Assembly (NCBI RefSeq): GCF_003269035.1
Contig: NZ_QLTK01000013.1
Coordinates: 1-64,000, forward strand
Length of the DNA stretch: 64,000 bases
Source: Paraburkholderia bryophila
GTDB lineage: Bacteria > Pseudomonadota > Gammaproteobacteria > Burkholderiales > Burkholderiaceae
Direction: 5' to 3'
The translations under genes and the position numbers were made by a program. Below are positions 35,327 to 43,029 of the stretch, in pieces (the first letter of the stretch is position 1; every line of letters starts with the position of its first letter). The notes below the pieces were generated by a model that was given only the letters and a program-made list of their open reading frames with translations, had not been told where the DNA came from and ran no database searches.

Positions 35327-35368
35327 AAGACGCGGATTTTCCTTTAAAATCCGCGTCTTGTCTTTTTT
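35327..35368 (+). terminator. Strong hairpin between rpoA and rplQ
   Basis: A perfect 14-bp stem AAGACGCGGATTTT (35327-35340) with AAAATCCGCGTCTT (35346-35359), a 5-base loop CCTTT, then TCTTTTTT. It looks like a complete intrinsic terminator although the operon mate rplQ lies 85 bases downstream. Partial read-through or a separate rplQ promoter would be needed. Confidence 0.85.
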
Positions 35369-35453
35369 CACTACCGGCCCGTGCACTCATACCTTCGGGT
35401 GAAGCGAGTGCGATAGAAGAGCTGGACCAAAACTCTGAATCGAAGGAATTAAC

Positions 35454-35846
35454 ATGCGTCACCGTCATGGTTTGCGGAAACTGAACCGCACGAGCAGTCA
35501 CCGTCTGGCAATGCTCCGTAATATGTCCAACTCGCTGATCGCGCACGAAATCATCAAGACCACGCTGCCGAAAGCAAAAGAACTCCGTAAAGTTGTTGAG
35601 CCGCTGATCACGCTCGGCAAGAAGCCGTCGCTGGCAAATCGTCGTCTGGCGTTCAATCGCCTGCGCGATCGTGATTCGGTCACGAAGCTGTTCGAAGTTC
35701 TGGGCCCGCGTTACGCTACCCGTCCGGGCGGCTACCTGCGCGTGCTGAAGTTCGGCTTCCGCAATGGCGACAATGCGCCGATGGCACTGGTCGAACTGCT
35801 CGACCGTCCGGAAGTTGAAGAAGTTGAAGTGCAAGAAGCTGAGTAA
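35454..35846 (+). CDS. rplQ: 50S ribosomal protein L17
   Basis: L17 (bL17) lies near the tunnel exit. The 130-residue protein starts MRHRHGLRKLNRTSSHRLAMLRNMSNSLI and its C-terminal end is acidic (EVEEVEVQEAE). GAAGGAATT supports the start. It is the last ribosomal protein gene here and is separated from rpoA by a terminator-like hairpin. Confidence 0.98.
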   Translation: MRHRHGLRKLNRTSSHRLAMLRNMSNSLIAHEIIKTTLPKAKELRKVVEPLITLGKKPSLANRRLAFNRLRDRDSVTKLFEVLGPRYATRPGGYLRVLKFGFRNGDNAPMALVELLDRPEVEEVEVQEAE

Positions 35847-35863
35847 GCTTTTAGCATCAAAAG

Positions 35864-35891
35864 AAAGCCAGGCGCCGGGCCTGGCTTTTTT
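35864..35891 (+). terminator. rplQ terminator
   Basis: A 10-bp stem AAAGCCAGGC (35864-35873) with GCCTGGCTTT (35879-35888), a 5-base loop and a T run 35886-35891. It ends the whole ribosomal protein region. Confidence 0.93.
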
Positions 35892-35921
35892 GTTTTCGGG
35901 AGCCGAAAGCCGGCTGGATCA

Positions 35922-35987
35922 ATATCCTTGCGACCAAACGCCCCGGGGTCCTCGATATCCTTGCGACCAAACACCCCGGGGTCCTCT
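35922..35987. repeat. 33-bp tandem duplication
   Basis: Two adjacent 33-base units (35922-35954 and 35955-35987) differ at only two positions (35940/35973 G to A and 35954/35987 G to T). Each contains the 8-base palindrome CCCCGGGG. They lie in the gap between the rplQ terminator and cutA and are not part of a supported gene. Confidence 0.9.
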
Positions 35988-36069
35988 GTTCGCCGTGGTC
36001 TCGTCTGCGAGAGCGTGGGGCTAGGTGATACGATATCGGCACCTGAATCGTGCGTCGCCGGAGCCTGTT

Positions 36070-36402
36070 GTGAGCCTGAGTGTGACCTTGATTCTGACAA
36101 CGGTTCCGGATGCGGCCGTTGCTCAGAAACTTGCTACGGACGCGTTGGCCGCGCGGCTATGCGCCTGTGTCACGCAGCTAGGCGCCGTGCAGTCCAATTT
36201 TCACTGGCAGGGCACGATCGAGTCCGCGCAAGAGATCCAGTTGCTGTTCAAGACCAGTGCCGCGCGTGCGGTGGAACTCGAGCAGTACATTCGCACACAC
36301 CATCCCTACGACACGCCGGAAATCCTCTCGTGGCAAGCGACGGCATCGGCCGCCTACGGCCAGTGGATCACCGCTGAAACCCAACGTCCCCTCCATGTTT
36401 AA
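36070..36402 (+). CDS. cutA: CutA1-type protein
   Basis: CutA1 proteins are small trimeric cytoplasmic proteins linked in E. coli to divalent metal tolerance; the exact function is unsettled. The 110-residue reading from GTG 36070 begins MSLSVTLILTTVPDAAVAQKL and ends SWQATASAAYGQWITAETQRPL. GGAG lies 7 bases upstream; a longer GTG start at 36025 is less likely. It overlaps dsbD by 8 bases, the common cutA-dsbD pairing, so the two are coupled. Confidence 0.9.
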   Translation: MSLSVTLILTTVPDAAVAQKLATDALAARLCACVTQLGAVQSNFHWQGTIESAQEIQLLFKTSAARAVELEQYIRTHHPYDTPEILSWQATASAAYGQWITAETQRPLHV

Positions 36403-38269
36403 CGGTCTTGACCGGCGTGCGCGCGTGGCGCTGCACACCGTACTTCTGCTGCTCGCCAGCCTCGTCCTCGTTCAGTTCGGCACGTTGGCCCGCGCGGCAG
36501 ACGACTTTCTGGACCCGGCCGTTGCGTTCAAATTCAGCGCGACGGAGAAACCGGGCGAGGTCGACGTGACCTACAAGATCGCGGACGGCTACTACATGTA
36601 CCGTGAGCGCTTTGCCTTCGCGACCCGTAATGGGACGGCCACGATCGGTGAGCCGCAATTGCCGGCTGGACACGTCAAGTTCGATCAGACCTTCAACAAG
36701 AATGTCGAGACGTATCGTAACGAGTTGACGATACGCATCCCGATCAAACAGGCGGCCGGCCCTTTTGATCTGGCCGTGACGTCACAAGGCTGTGCTGATG
36801 CCGGCATTTGCTACCCGCCGATGGAACGCGTTTACCACGTCAGCGGTGATGCGTTGCAGGCAGCCGCGAGCACGGCGGCTCCAGCCGCCGCGCAGCAATC
36901 GGCGGCAGCCGCCGGCACGCCCTGGTATGAGCGCGCCACGAGCGCGGATTATGCGCAGTCGCTGCTGCAAGGCGGTGGGTTCTTCGCGATCATCGGGCTT
37001 TATTTCGTCGCCGGCGCGGTGCTCAGCTTGCTGCCGTGCTCGTATCCGATGATTCCGATCCTGTCGGCGATCATCATCGGTGAGGGAGCGCGAGTGACGC
37101 GCGCTCGGGGCTTTGCTTTGTCGCTGGCGTATGTGATCGGCATGGCGCTTGTGTACACCGCGCTGGGCGTTGCTGCTGCGATGGTCGGGCAGAGTCTCGG
37201 GGCGTGGCTGCAGAATCCCTGGGTGCTCGGCGCGTTCGGTGTTCTGCTGACGATTTTCGCGCTGACACTGATCGCGGGCTTTGACATCGCGTTGCCGCAG
37301 CGTTGGCAGGACGGTGTGTCGCGTGCATCGACGGGGCGCTCGGGTGGCAAGTTCGCTGCGGTCGCCGTGATGGGCGCGTTGTCGGCGCTGGTGGTCGGCG
37401 CCTGTATGACGGCGCCGCTGTTCGCCGTGCTCGCGTTCATCGCGCATACCGGCGACGCGGTGCTCGGCGGCGCGGCGCTGTTCTCGATGGGCCTAGGCCT
37501 TGGCGTGCCGTTGCTGATCCTCGGGCTGGGCGCCGGCACGCTGTTGCCGCGAGCCGGCGCGTGGATGGATGGCGTCAAGGTCTTCTTTGGCGTGGTGTTG
37601 CTCGCGGCTGCGCTGTGGATCGTCTGGCCGGTGCTCGGCGCGACCGCAACCATGCTGTTGAGTGCGCTCTGGCTGCTGATCGCCGCGGCGTCGCTCGGGC
37701 TGTTCTCGGCGCCGGGCGTGGACACCTCGGTCTGGCGTCGGTTGAGCCGGGGTTTCGGTGCGGCGCTTGCTATCTGGGCTGCGGTGCTGCTGGTCGGCCT
37801 GGCGGCTGGATCGTCCGACCCGCTGCGGCCGCTTGCCGTGTTGGCCGCGCGCGGTGAGCAGGCGTCTGTCGCGAATGCGTCCAATAAGCCTGGTACGGCG
37901 CCTCAGGACGATCTGACGTTCGCGACGGTCCGCTCTTCGACTGAGCTCGACCAGGCCGTTAAAACGGCCGCTCAACCCGCCATGCTCGACTTCTATGCTG
38001 ATTGGTGCGTCAGCTGCAAGGAGATGGAGAAGTTCACCTTCAGCGATCCGCGTGTCCAGGCCAAATTGAAGCAGATGAATCTGCTGCGCGCGGACGTTAC
38101 CGCGAACAATTCGGACGATCAAATGCTGCTCAAGCGTTTCAGCCTATTTGGCCCTCCCGGCATTATTTTCTTCGATCAGGCCGGAAAGGAAGTGCTGCGC
38201 GTGGTTGGGTACGAGTCCGCGGATAAGTTCTTGCGCAGCCTGGACCGGGCGAGCGCGCCGGGGGCGTGA
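36395..38269 (+). CDS. dsbD: Thiol:disulfide interchange protein DsbD
   Basis: DsbD carries electrons from cytoplasmic thioredoxin across the inner membrane to periplasmic DsbC, DsbE-type and System II haem-handling proteins. The 624-residue protein has a signal peptide ending near residue 34 (LARA), an N-terminal periplasmic domain with C133 and C139 (SQGCADAGICYPP), an eight-segment membrane domain with C215 (LPCSYPMIP) and C337 (GACMTAPL), and a thioredoxin domain with C538VSC541. All six redox cysteines are present. ATG 36395 is favoured over an upstream in-frame start inside cutA. Confidence 0.96.
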   Translation: MFNGLDRRARVALHTVLLLLASLVLVQFGTLARAADDFLDPAVAFKFSATEKPGEVDVTYKIADGYYMYRERFAFATRNGTATIGEPQLPAGHVKFDQTFNKNVETYRNELTIRIPIKQAAGPFDLAVTSQGCADAGICYPPMERVYHVSGDALQAAASTAAPAAAQQSAAAAGTPWYERATSADYAQSLLQGGGFFAIIGLYFVAGAVLSLLPCSYPMIPILSAIIIGEGARVTRARGFALSLAYVIGMALVYTALGVAAAMVGQSLGAWLQNPWVLGAFGVLLTIFALTLIAGFDIALPQRWQDGVSRASTGRSGGKFAAVAVMGALSALVVGACMTAPLFAVLAFIAHTGDAVLGGAALFSMGLGLGVPLLILGLGAGTLLPRAGAWMDGVKVFFGVVLLAAALWIVWPVLGATATMLLSALWLLIAAASLGLFSAPGVDTSVWRRLSRGFGAALAIWAAVLLVGLAAGSSDPLRPLAVLAARGEQASVANASNKPGTAPQDDLTFATVRSSTELDQAVKTAAQPAMLDFYADWCVSCKEMEKFTFSDPRVQAKLKQMNLLRADVTANNSDDQMLLKRFSLFGPPGIIFFDQAGKEVLRVVGYESADKFLRSLDRASAPGA

Positions 38270-38472
38270 GCTGACTGGCGCAGCTTGATGAGTTCCACGC
38301 GTGGCGTGGCCGGTGGCACGCAAGGGCGTCGAATTGCCTGCCGCGCTGTCAGATTCGACTCCCGTAACGCTCACGCGAATTCTGTTCAGGTGCAGTCGCA
38401 ACACGCGGAATCCGAGAACGTCTGCACGTCAAAGTGAAAAGGCAACCGCGTCACCCGACCAAGGACGAACCG

Positions 38473-39768
38473 ATGCGCTCCAGGAAAACAAACAACGCCG
38501 CGCGTCACCACCGCTGTGGGAAGTCGTCAAAAGTTGCCGGGGCGCTGACGGTCGCCCTTCTGCTGGCGCAAGTGCTGTTTACATCTCAGGCTTTTGCCGC
38601 GAGCGAATCGACCGTTCCGACCGAATCGCCCAACGCAACCACTTCAACGTCCGCCCCGGAAGTGATCCAGCGCGACGGCAAGTATTACCTCTACCAGAAC
38701 GGCAAGCCCCTCACCGCCACTGGCTACGACGATCTCGAAATTGAACAACACGACAATTTTCCCGATCTCGCCGAAGCCCGGCTCGGCTCGGAATACGGAC
38801 TGCTGGACGCGAAAACGGGCAAGGTCGTGCTGCCGTTCGTGTATCAAAGCGTCAAAACCGGCACGCTCGACAGCATCGGCCTGATTCAGGTGCGCAGAGA
38901 CGATCGAATCAGCTTCGTCCAGGGCGATGGCCGTCCGGCAAAGTCCCCGAGCTACGACGCGATAGGCGATTTCGACGAATCCGGGCAAGCCCTCGCCGAA
39001 CGTGACGGCAAGTTGTTCGTGCTCACGTTCGGCAATGGGCAGTTGCGAGGCGAGGACGCCGCGCCCCGATATCTGCCGAGCATCGTCTTGCCGCCTGGAC
39101 TACGGGAACGCGCCACGAATCCGAACGGTCCGCTGAATGGTACCTACGTGGCGGCACCGTATCCGGATCTGAAAACGGCGTGGGACGCATGGCGCAAAGG
39201 GCAACTGCTTGAACCCGCGCAACCGGCAGTCGTGGTGAAGGGCGATATTGCCTACGTGTCGTTCGGCATCCTGGTGGGGCCGCAGTTGCCTGCCATGCCC
39301 AATACGTTGCGCGCCTGCCAGAGCGAGCATGGCCTGGTACTGCGCGGCATGTCTGAAGTACGGGGATGCGCATCGACTGCGAAGCCGCTGTTGCGCTTCC
39401 AGCGCGAGGCGGACGGTTCACTGCGGTGTAACGACTGCGACAGCGGTATGCCGCATAAATGGCTACGCCTGCCAGCGGCGACGCAGTCGCTGGTAGGCAT
39501 CGGAGTCGGCATTGCGAGGCCGGTGAACGACACGGGCGCGTTGGTGCGCGCAGTGATGCCAGGGGCGCCGGCGCAACTCGCTGGCGTGAAGCCCGGCGAT
39601 CGCATCACGAGCATCGACGGGCAGTCCACTGCGGCGATGTCGCTCGAACAGATCACCGCGTTGATTCGGGGTCAGCCTTCCACCACGGTGACGCTGGGGA
39701 TCGAGCGAGAGTCGCGGCAACTTGAGTTACGTGTCGAGCGCAAGGCGATCGTGGTCGAGGCCGACTAG
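38473..39768 (+). CDS. Periplasmic WG-repeat and PDZ protein, unknown function
   Basis: A 431-residue exported protein of unknown function. The start at ATG 38473 has AAGGA 7 bases upstream. A signal peptide covers residues 1-42 (cut after QAFA). Residues about 65-190 show WG-type beta-repeats such as YYLYQNGKPL and YGLLDAKTGKVVLPFVY. A middle part (about 195-335) has CNDC at 319-322. A PDZ domain follows (about 338-425; GVGIARPVNDTGALVRAVMPGAPA and GVKPGDRITSIDG). No protease residues are seen, so it is more likely a binding or scaffold protein. It is read in the same direction as dsbD but is 203 bases away. Confidence 0.75.
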   Translation: MRSRKTNNAARHHRCGKSSKVAGALTVALLLAQVLFTSQAFAASESTVPTESPNATTSTSAPEVIQRDGKYYLYQNGKPLTATGYDDLEIEQHDNFPDLAEARLGSEYGLLDAKTGKVVLPFVYQSVKTGTLDSIGLIQVRRDDRISFVQGDGRPAKSPSYDAIGDFDESGQALAERDGKLFVLTFGNGQLRGEDAAPRYLPSIVLPPGLRERATNPNGPLNGTYVAAPYPDLKTAWDAWRKGQLLEPAQPAVVVKGDIAYVSFGILVGPQLPAMPNTLRACQSEHGLVLRGMSEVRGCASTAKPLLRFQREADGSLRCNDCDSGMPHKWLRLPAATQSLVGIGVGIARPVNDTGALVRAVMPGAPAQLAGVKPGDRITSIDGQSTAAMSLEQITALIRGQPSTTVTLGIERESRQLELRVERKAIVVEAD

Positions 39769-39945
39769 CCGGCGCCGGGCGGACAAGCGGGTTGCGGCGA
39801 GGAGGCTGGCGCATGGCGAATTGCGAGCAAGCGCCTAATGGCAGCGTCGCGACGCGCGTGCACCTGCAAGGGTCCGACAATACCCACGATACCCACAGCG
39901 CTCATCGCTCCCCCAGAGCGTGCTGCGCAGAGCGCAAAGCCGCCC

Positions 39946-39986
39946 CAAAAAAACGGAGGCGCGACCAAAGCCGCGCCTCCGTTTTT
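39946..39986. terminator. Bidirectional terminator, WG/PDZ gene and hemB
   Basis: A perfect 10-bp stem CGGAGGCGCG (39954-39963) with CGCGCCTCCG (39972-39981) is flanked by seven A on the left and five T on the right, so it can end both the plus-strand PDZ gene and the minus-strand hemB. The remaining parts of the 312-base gap hold only repeats. Confidence 0.9.
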
Positions 39987-39999
39987 CTCCCTGCCTTAA

Positions 40000-40064
40000 C
40001 TCACGCCAACAAGCTCACGCCAAAAGCTCACGCCAAAAGCTCACGCCAAAAGCGCACGCCAAAA
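40000..40064. repeat. 13-bp tandem repeat
   Basis: Five near-perfect 13-base units of the type GCTCACGCCAAAA run head to tail (40000-40064). The first has a CAACAA variant and the last carries GCGC for GCTC. They lie between the bidirectional terminator and the 3' end of hemB, 17 bases before its stop codon complement, and no protein is encoded. Confidence 0.9.
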
Positions 40065-40080
40065 GCGCAGCCGCATCAAC

Positions 40081-41079
40081 TCACTTCTGCGAACGCAAAA
40101 TCTTCGCGGCATCCAGCGCGAAATAGGTCAGCACGCCGTCCGCGCCAGCGCGCTTGAACGCCAGCAGCGATTCCATCATCGCCTTGTCGTGATCGAGCCA
40201 GCCGTTCTGCGCGGCCGCTTTCAGCATCGCGTACTCGCCGCTCACCTGATACACGTACGTCGGAAACTGGAACTCGTCTTTCACGCGACGCACGATATCC
40301 AGATACGGCATGCCCGGCTTGACCATCACCATGTCCGCGCCTTCGTTGATGTCCGCTTGCACTTCGCGCAGCGCTTCATTCGAATTGGCCGGGTCCATCT
40401 GGTAGGTCATCTTGTTGCTCTTGCCCAGGTTCGTCGCAGAACCCACAGCGTCGCGGAATGGGCCGTAAAACGCCGAGGCGAACTTGGCCGCGTAAGCCAT
40501 GATCCGTGTATGGACATGGTCTTCGCTTTCGAGCATCTCGCGGATAGCGCCGATGCGCCCGTCCATCATGTCCGACGGCGCGACGATATCGACGCCCGCT
40601 TCAGCCTGCACACGCGCCTGTTCGACGAGGATCTCGACGGTTTCGTCGTTGATCACGTAACCGTTTTCGTCGAGCACGCCGTCCTGCCCGTGGCTCGTGT
40701 ACGGATCGAGCGCCACGTCGGTCAGCACGCCGAGCTCGGGGAAGTGCTTCTTCAGTTCGCGAACCGCGCGCGGAATCAAACCGGCAGGATTGGTTGCTTC
40801 GCGGCCGTCGGGCGTTTTCAGCGTGGGTTCGATCGCCGGAAACAGCGACAGCACGGGCACGCCCAGCTCGACGCATTCTGCGGCCACGCCCATCAGCAGA
40901 TCGACGGACACGCGCTCGACGCCCGGCATCGACGGTACGGCTTGCCGCACGTTGGTGCCTTCGACGACAAACACGGGGTAGATCAGGTCGTTGGTGGTGA
41001 GGATGTTTTCCCGCATCAGGCGACGCGAGAAATCGTCACGGCGCATGCGGCGCGGACGGTAGTGCGGATAAAAGCTCAT
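40081..41079 (-). CDS. hemB: Porphobilinogen synthase
   Basis: HemB joins two 5-aminolevulinate molecules to porphobilinogen in haem synthesis. The 332-residue protein starts at 41079 with MSFYPHYRPRRMRRDDF. The Schiff-base lysine is in MVKPGMPYLDIVRR near residue 260, and the other active-site lysine lies in the region ending near 205. The zinc/magnesium-type loop lacks the plant-type Asp cluster as far as I can see. Haem supply fits the cytochrome genes that follow. A longer in-frame start at 41178 has no homology. Confidence 0.97.
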   Translation of the reverse strand: MSFYPHYRPRRMRRDDFSRRLMRENILTTNDLIYPVFVVEGTNVRQAVPSMPGVERVSVDLLMGVAAECVELGVPVLSLFPAIEPTLKTPDGREATNPAGLIPRAVRELKKHFPELGVLTDVALDPYTSHGQDGVLDENGYVINDETVEILVEQARVQAEAGVDIVAPSDMMDGRIGAIREMLESEDHVHTRIMAYAAKFASAFYGPFRDAVGSATNLGKSNKMTYQMDPANSNEALREVQADINEGADMVMVKPGMPYLDIVRRVKDEFQFPTYVYQVSGEYAMLKAAAQNGWLDHDKAMMESLLAFKRAGADGVLTYFALDAAKILRSQK

Positions 41080-41250
41080 ATCGACTCGAAGATCGTGGAT
41101 GTGTGGAGTGGGCAAGTAACGCCTGCCTCCGCTCCCGGAAACTTTTCGAGACAATGGTATATCATACCGATCGAGCAAGGCGCCCTGCGCTGACCTCCCC
41201 GCTTCTCCTCCCTGAGCGGGTGCCTGTCGTTTTTTCGATTAGGCTGTTTG

Positions 41251-41278
41251 ACCCGCCGTTAAAGCGGCGGGTTTTTTT
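41251..41278 (+). terminator. Orphan plus-strand terminator
   Basis: An 8-bp stem ACCCGCCG (41251-41258) with CGGCGGGT (41265-41272), a 6-base loop TTAAAG, then T run to 41278. On the plus strand there is no gene before it: hemB and engB are both on the minus strand. On the minus strand no T run follows. It may close a small plus-strand RNA in the hemB-engB gap. Confidence 0.75.
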
Positions 41279-41327
41279 ATGGGCGGCCGGAAAAGCCGTC
41301 TGGCCTTGCTCCCGGCAGCCGCAGGGA

Positions 41328-41981
41328 TTATTGCGCGGCGTCCGCTTCGCCCGCCGCATTAGGGATCAGCCAGCTTTCAACCAGCTCGTGCGCTTCATCG
41401 ATCCCAACGCGTTTGAGCGCCGAGAACAACTGGGCGGTCAACTCGCCCCGATAGCCGGCGGTACGATATTCAGCCAGGCCTTTCTGCGTTGCGCGTAACG
41501 CGTTCACGCTTTCCTGACGCGTCAATTTGTCGCATTTCGTGAGCAGCGTGTGGATCGGCTTGCCGGTCGGCGCGAACCACTCGATCATGCGCCGGTCCAG
41601 ATCCGTCAGCGGGCGGCGCGAGTCCATCATCAGGATCATGCCGCGCAATTGCGAGCGCGATTGCAGATAGGTGGACAGCAGCGCCTCCCAGTGCGCCTTG
41701 GCTGCGCCCGGCACTTCCGCGTAGCCGTATCCCGGCAGGTCGACCAGATACGCGGTTGGCTCGTCTTCCTTGCCCACCGAGAAATAATTGATGTGCTGCG
41801 TGCGGCCCGGCGTCTTGCTGGCGAACGCGAGGCGCTTCTGGTTGCACAGGATATTGATGGCCGTGGACTTGCCCGCATTCGAGCGCCCGGCAAAGCAGAT
41901 CTCGGGTTGCGCGGTGGCCGGCAGATCACGCAAGTGATTGACCGTCGTGAAAAAGCGGGATTGGTGGAGCAGGAAGGACAT
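41328..41981 (-). CDS. engB: Ribosome biogenesis GTPase EngB (YsxC/YihA)
   Basis: EngB is a small GTPase needed for large-subunit assembly and cell division. The 217-residue protein starts MSFLLHQSRFFTTVNHLRDL. The P-loop GRSNAGKST is at residues about 32-40, the switch with GRTQHINYF near 60 and DLPGYGYAEV near 80, and TKCDKL near 150. A longer start at 42032 is possible; the chosen one matches the family. It is the only minus-strand gene between hemB and the cytochrome gene. Confidence 0.96.
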   Translation of the reverse strand: MSFLLHQSRFFTTVNHLRDLPATAQPEICFAGRSNAGKSTAINILCNQKRLAFASKTPGRTQHINYFSVGKEDEPTAYLVDLPGYGYAEVPGAAKAHWEALLSTYLQSRSQLRGMILMMDSRRPLTDLDRRMIEWFAPTGKPIHTLLTKCDKLTRQESVNALRATQKGLAEYRTAGYRGELTAQLFSALKRVGIDEAHELVESWLIPNAAGEADAAQ

Positions 41982-42065
41982 GATCAGGCCGGTATTCGAG
42001 ACGCCGGGGAACCCGGAGTGGGGACGGGTCAAGCCCGACTGGCGTCTTAGCGATTAGCGAGTTAT

Positions 42066-42073
42066 TGTACAAT
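42066..42073. promoter_or_regulatory. Palindromic -10 region shared by engB and the cytochrome gene
   Basis: The 8-base palindrome TTGTACAA (42066-42073) gives TACAAT on both strands. Minus strand: TTTTCA is 16 bp upstream of TACAAT, so an engB promoter is plausible. Plus strand: only a weak TTAGCG is 15 bp upstream. The two transcripts would start on the two sides of one site. Confidence 0.4.
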
Positions 42074-42259
42074 ACGATGGTTTACTGAAAACCTGAGGGG
42101 GCCAGCCCGCGTGCCTTGGCGGCTCTTCACGGGTCTGTCGGTCGCTGTCGTAGTTTGCAAAATCTTCAAGAAAACGCTGGGCTGTCCCAGGTTTTCCGCC
42201 CCGAAGAAAGTCCCTCAGGGACTCTCTAAAAATCCCACAAGACGAGACAGGGTGTGCGA
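42074..42259 (+). promoter_or_regulatory. Leader of the cytochrome c4-type gene
   Basis: About 180 bases lie between the putative start region and the cytochrome start. I see small hairpins with CTGGG/CCCAG and GTCCCT/AGGGAC. No open reading frame with homology exists. The role is unknown; a regulatory leader is possible. No match to a known riboswitch is recognisable to me. Confidence 0.35.
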
Positions 42260-42913
42260 ATGAATCGACTGAGCAAGACTCTGATGGTGCTTCATGTAGC
42301 GGCAGGTCTTTCAGGTTTGGCAATTCAGGCACGAGCAGCAGATCCGGCAAAACCGGACATCAATCGGGGGCAGGCAATCGCGGTGCAGGTGTGCGCGTCA
42401 TGCCACGGGGCCGACGGCAACAGCGCCGGCAGTGCGTATCCAAAGCTGGCGGGCCAGCATCCCGAATATCTCGTCAAGCAACTCAAGGACTTCAAGACCC
42501 AGCCCGGCGCGAAGCAGCCCGCACGCAACAATGCGATCATGGCGGGCATGGCAGCCGCGCTGTCCGATCAGGACATGGTCAACGTCGCGGCCTATTTTTC
42601 GACGCAGACGCCTAAGCCCGGCTACGCGCACAACAAAGACACCGTGCCGCTCGGTCAGAAGATTTATCGCGGCGGGATCGCGGACAAGGGGGTGCCGGCG
42701 TGCGCGAGCTGCCACGGGCCGACCGGTCAGGGGATTCCGTCGCAGTATCCGCGGCTGTCGGGGCAATGGGCCGAGTACACGGTAACGGAGTTGCTGGCGT
42801 TCACGCAGGGTCCGGGCGCACGCAACAACAATGAGGCGATGCATGCCATTGCCACACGGTTGTCGGATAGTGAGATCAAGGCAGTCGCCGATTACATCGC
42901 GGGCCTGCATTAA
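42260..42913 (+). CDS. Periplasmic dihaem cytochrome c, c4 type
   Basis: A periplasmic electron carrier, probably for a cytochrome oxidase. The 217-residue protein has a signal peptide (residues 1-27, ending ARAA) and two CxxCH haem sites: CASCH at about 45-49 and CASCH at about 146-150. Met ligands in AIMAGMAAAL and NEAMHAIATRL follow each domain, as in cytochrome c4. ATG 42260 is chosen because AGGG is 7 bases upstream; a GTG at 42254 is too close to it. A terminator follows before resB, so this gene is likely a separate transcript. Confidence 0.92.
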   Translation: MNRLSKTLMVLHVAAGLSGLAIQARAADPAKPDINRGQAIAVQVCASCHGADGNSAGSAYPKLAGQHPEYLVKQLKDFKTQPGAKQPARNNAIMAGMAAALSDQDMVNVAAYFSTQTPKPGYAHNKDTVPLGQKIYRGGIADKGVPACASCHGPTGQGIPSQYPRLSGQWAEYTVTELLAFTQGPGARNNNEAMHAIATRLSDSEIKAVADYIAGLH

Positions 42914-42963
42914 AGGGTTCGCACGCAAATGCAACCGGCCCGCCGAGGCCGGTACAAAACAAG

Positions 42964-43009
42964 AAAAGGGTGGGGGCGTCGTGCCTACGACAGCCCTGCA
43001 CCCTTTTTT
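42964..43009 (+). terminator. Terminator after the cytochrome c4 gene
   Basis: A long imperfect hairpin has an outer stem AAAAGGGTG (42964-42972) with CACCCTTTT (42999-43007), an inner stem GTCGT/ACGAC and a T run 43004-43009. It lies just before resB. Another short hairpin, ACCGGCC/GGCCGGT (42934-42953), precedes it. Confidence 0.85.
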
Positions 43010-43029
43010 GCTGTTCAGTCGGAGTATGA

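Noticed and set aside
40000..40064. Possible CRISPR array
   Set aside because: The 13-base units are directly adjacent without unique spacers and no cas genes are present.
42074..42259. Riboswitch in the cytochrome c4 leader
   Set aside because: I can see hairpins but no consensus of a riboswitch class I know, so only a generic leader is reported.
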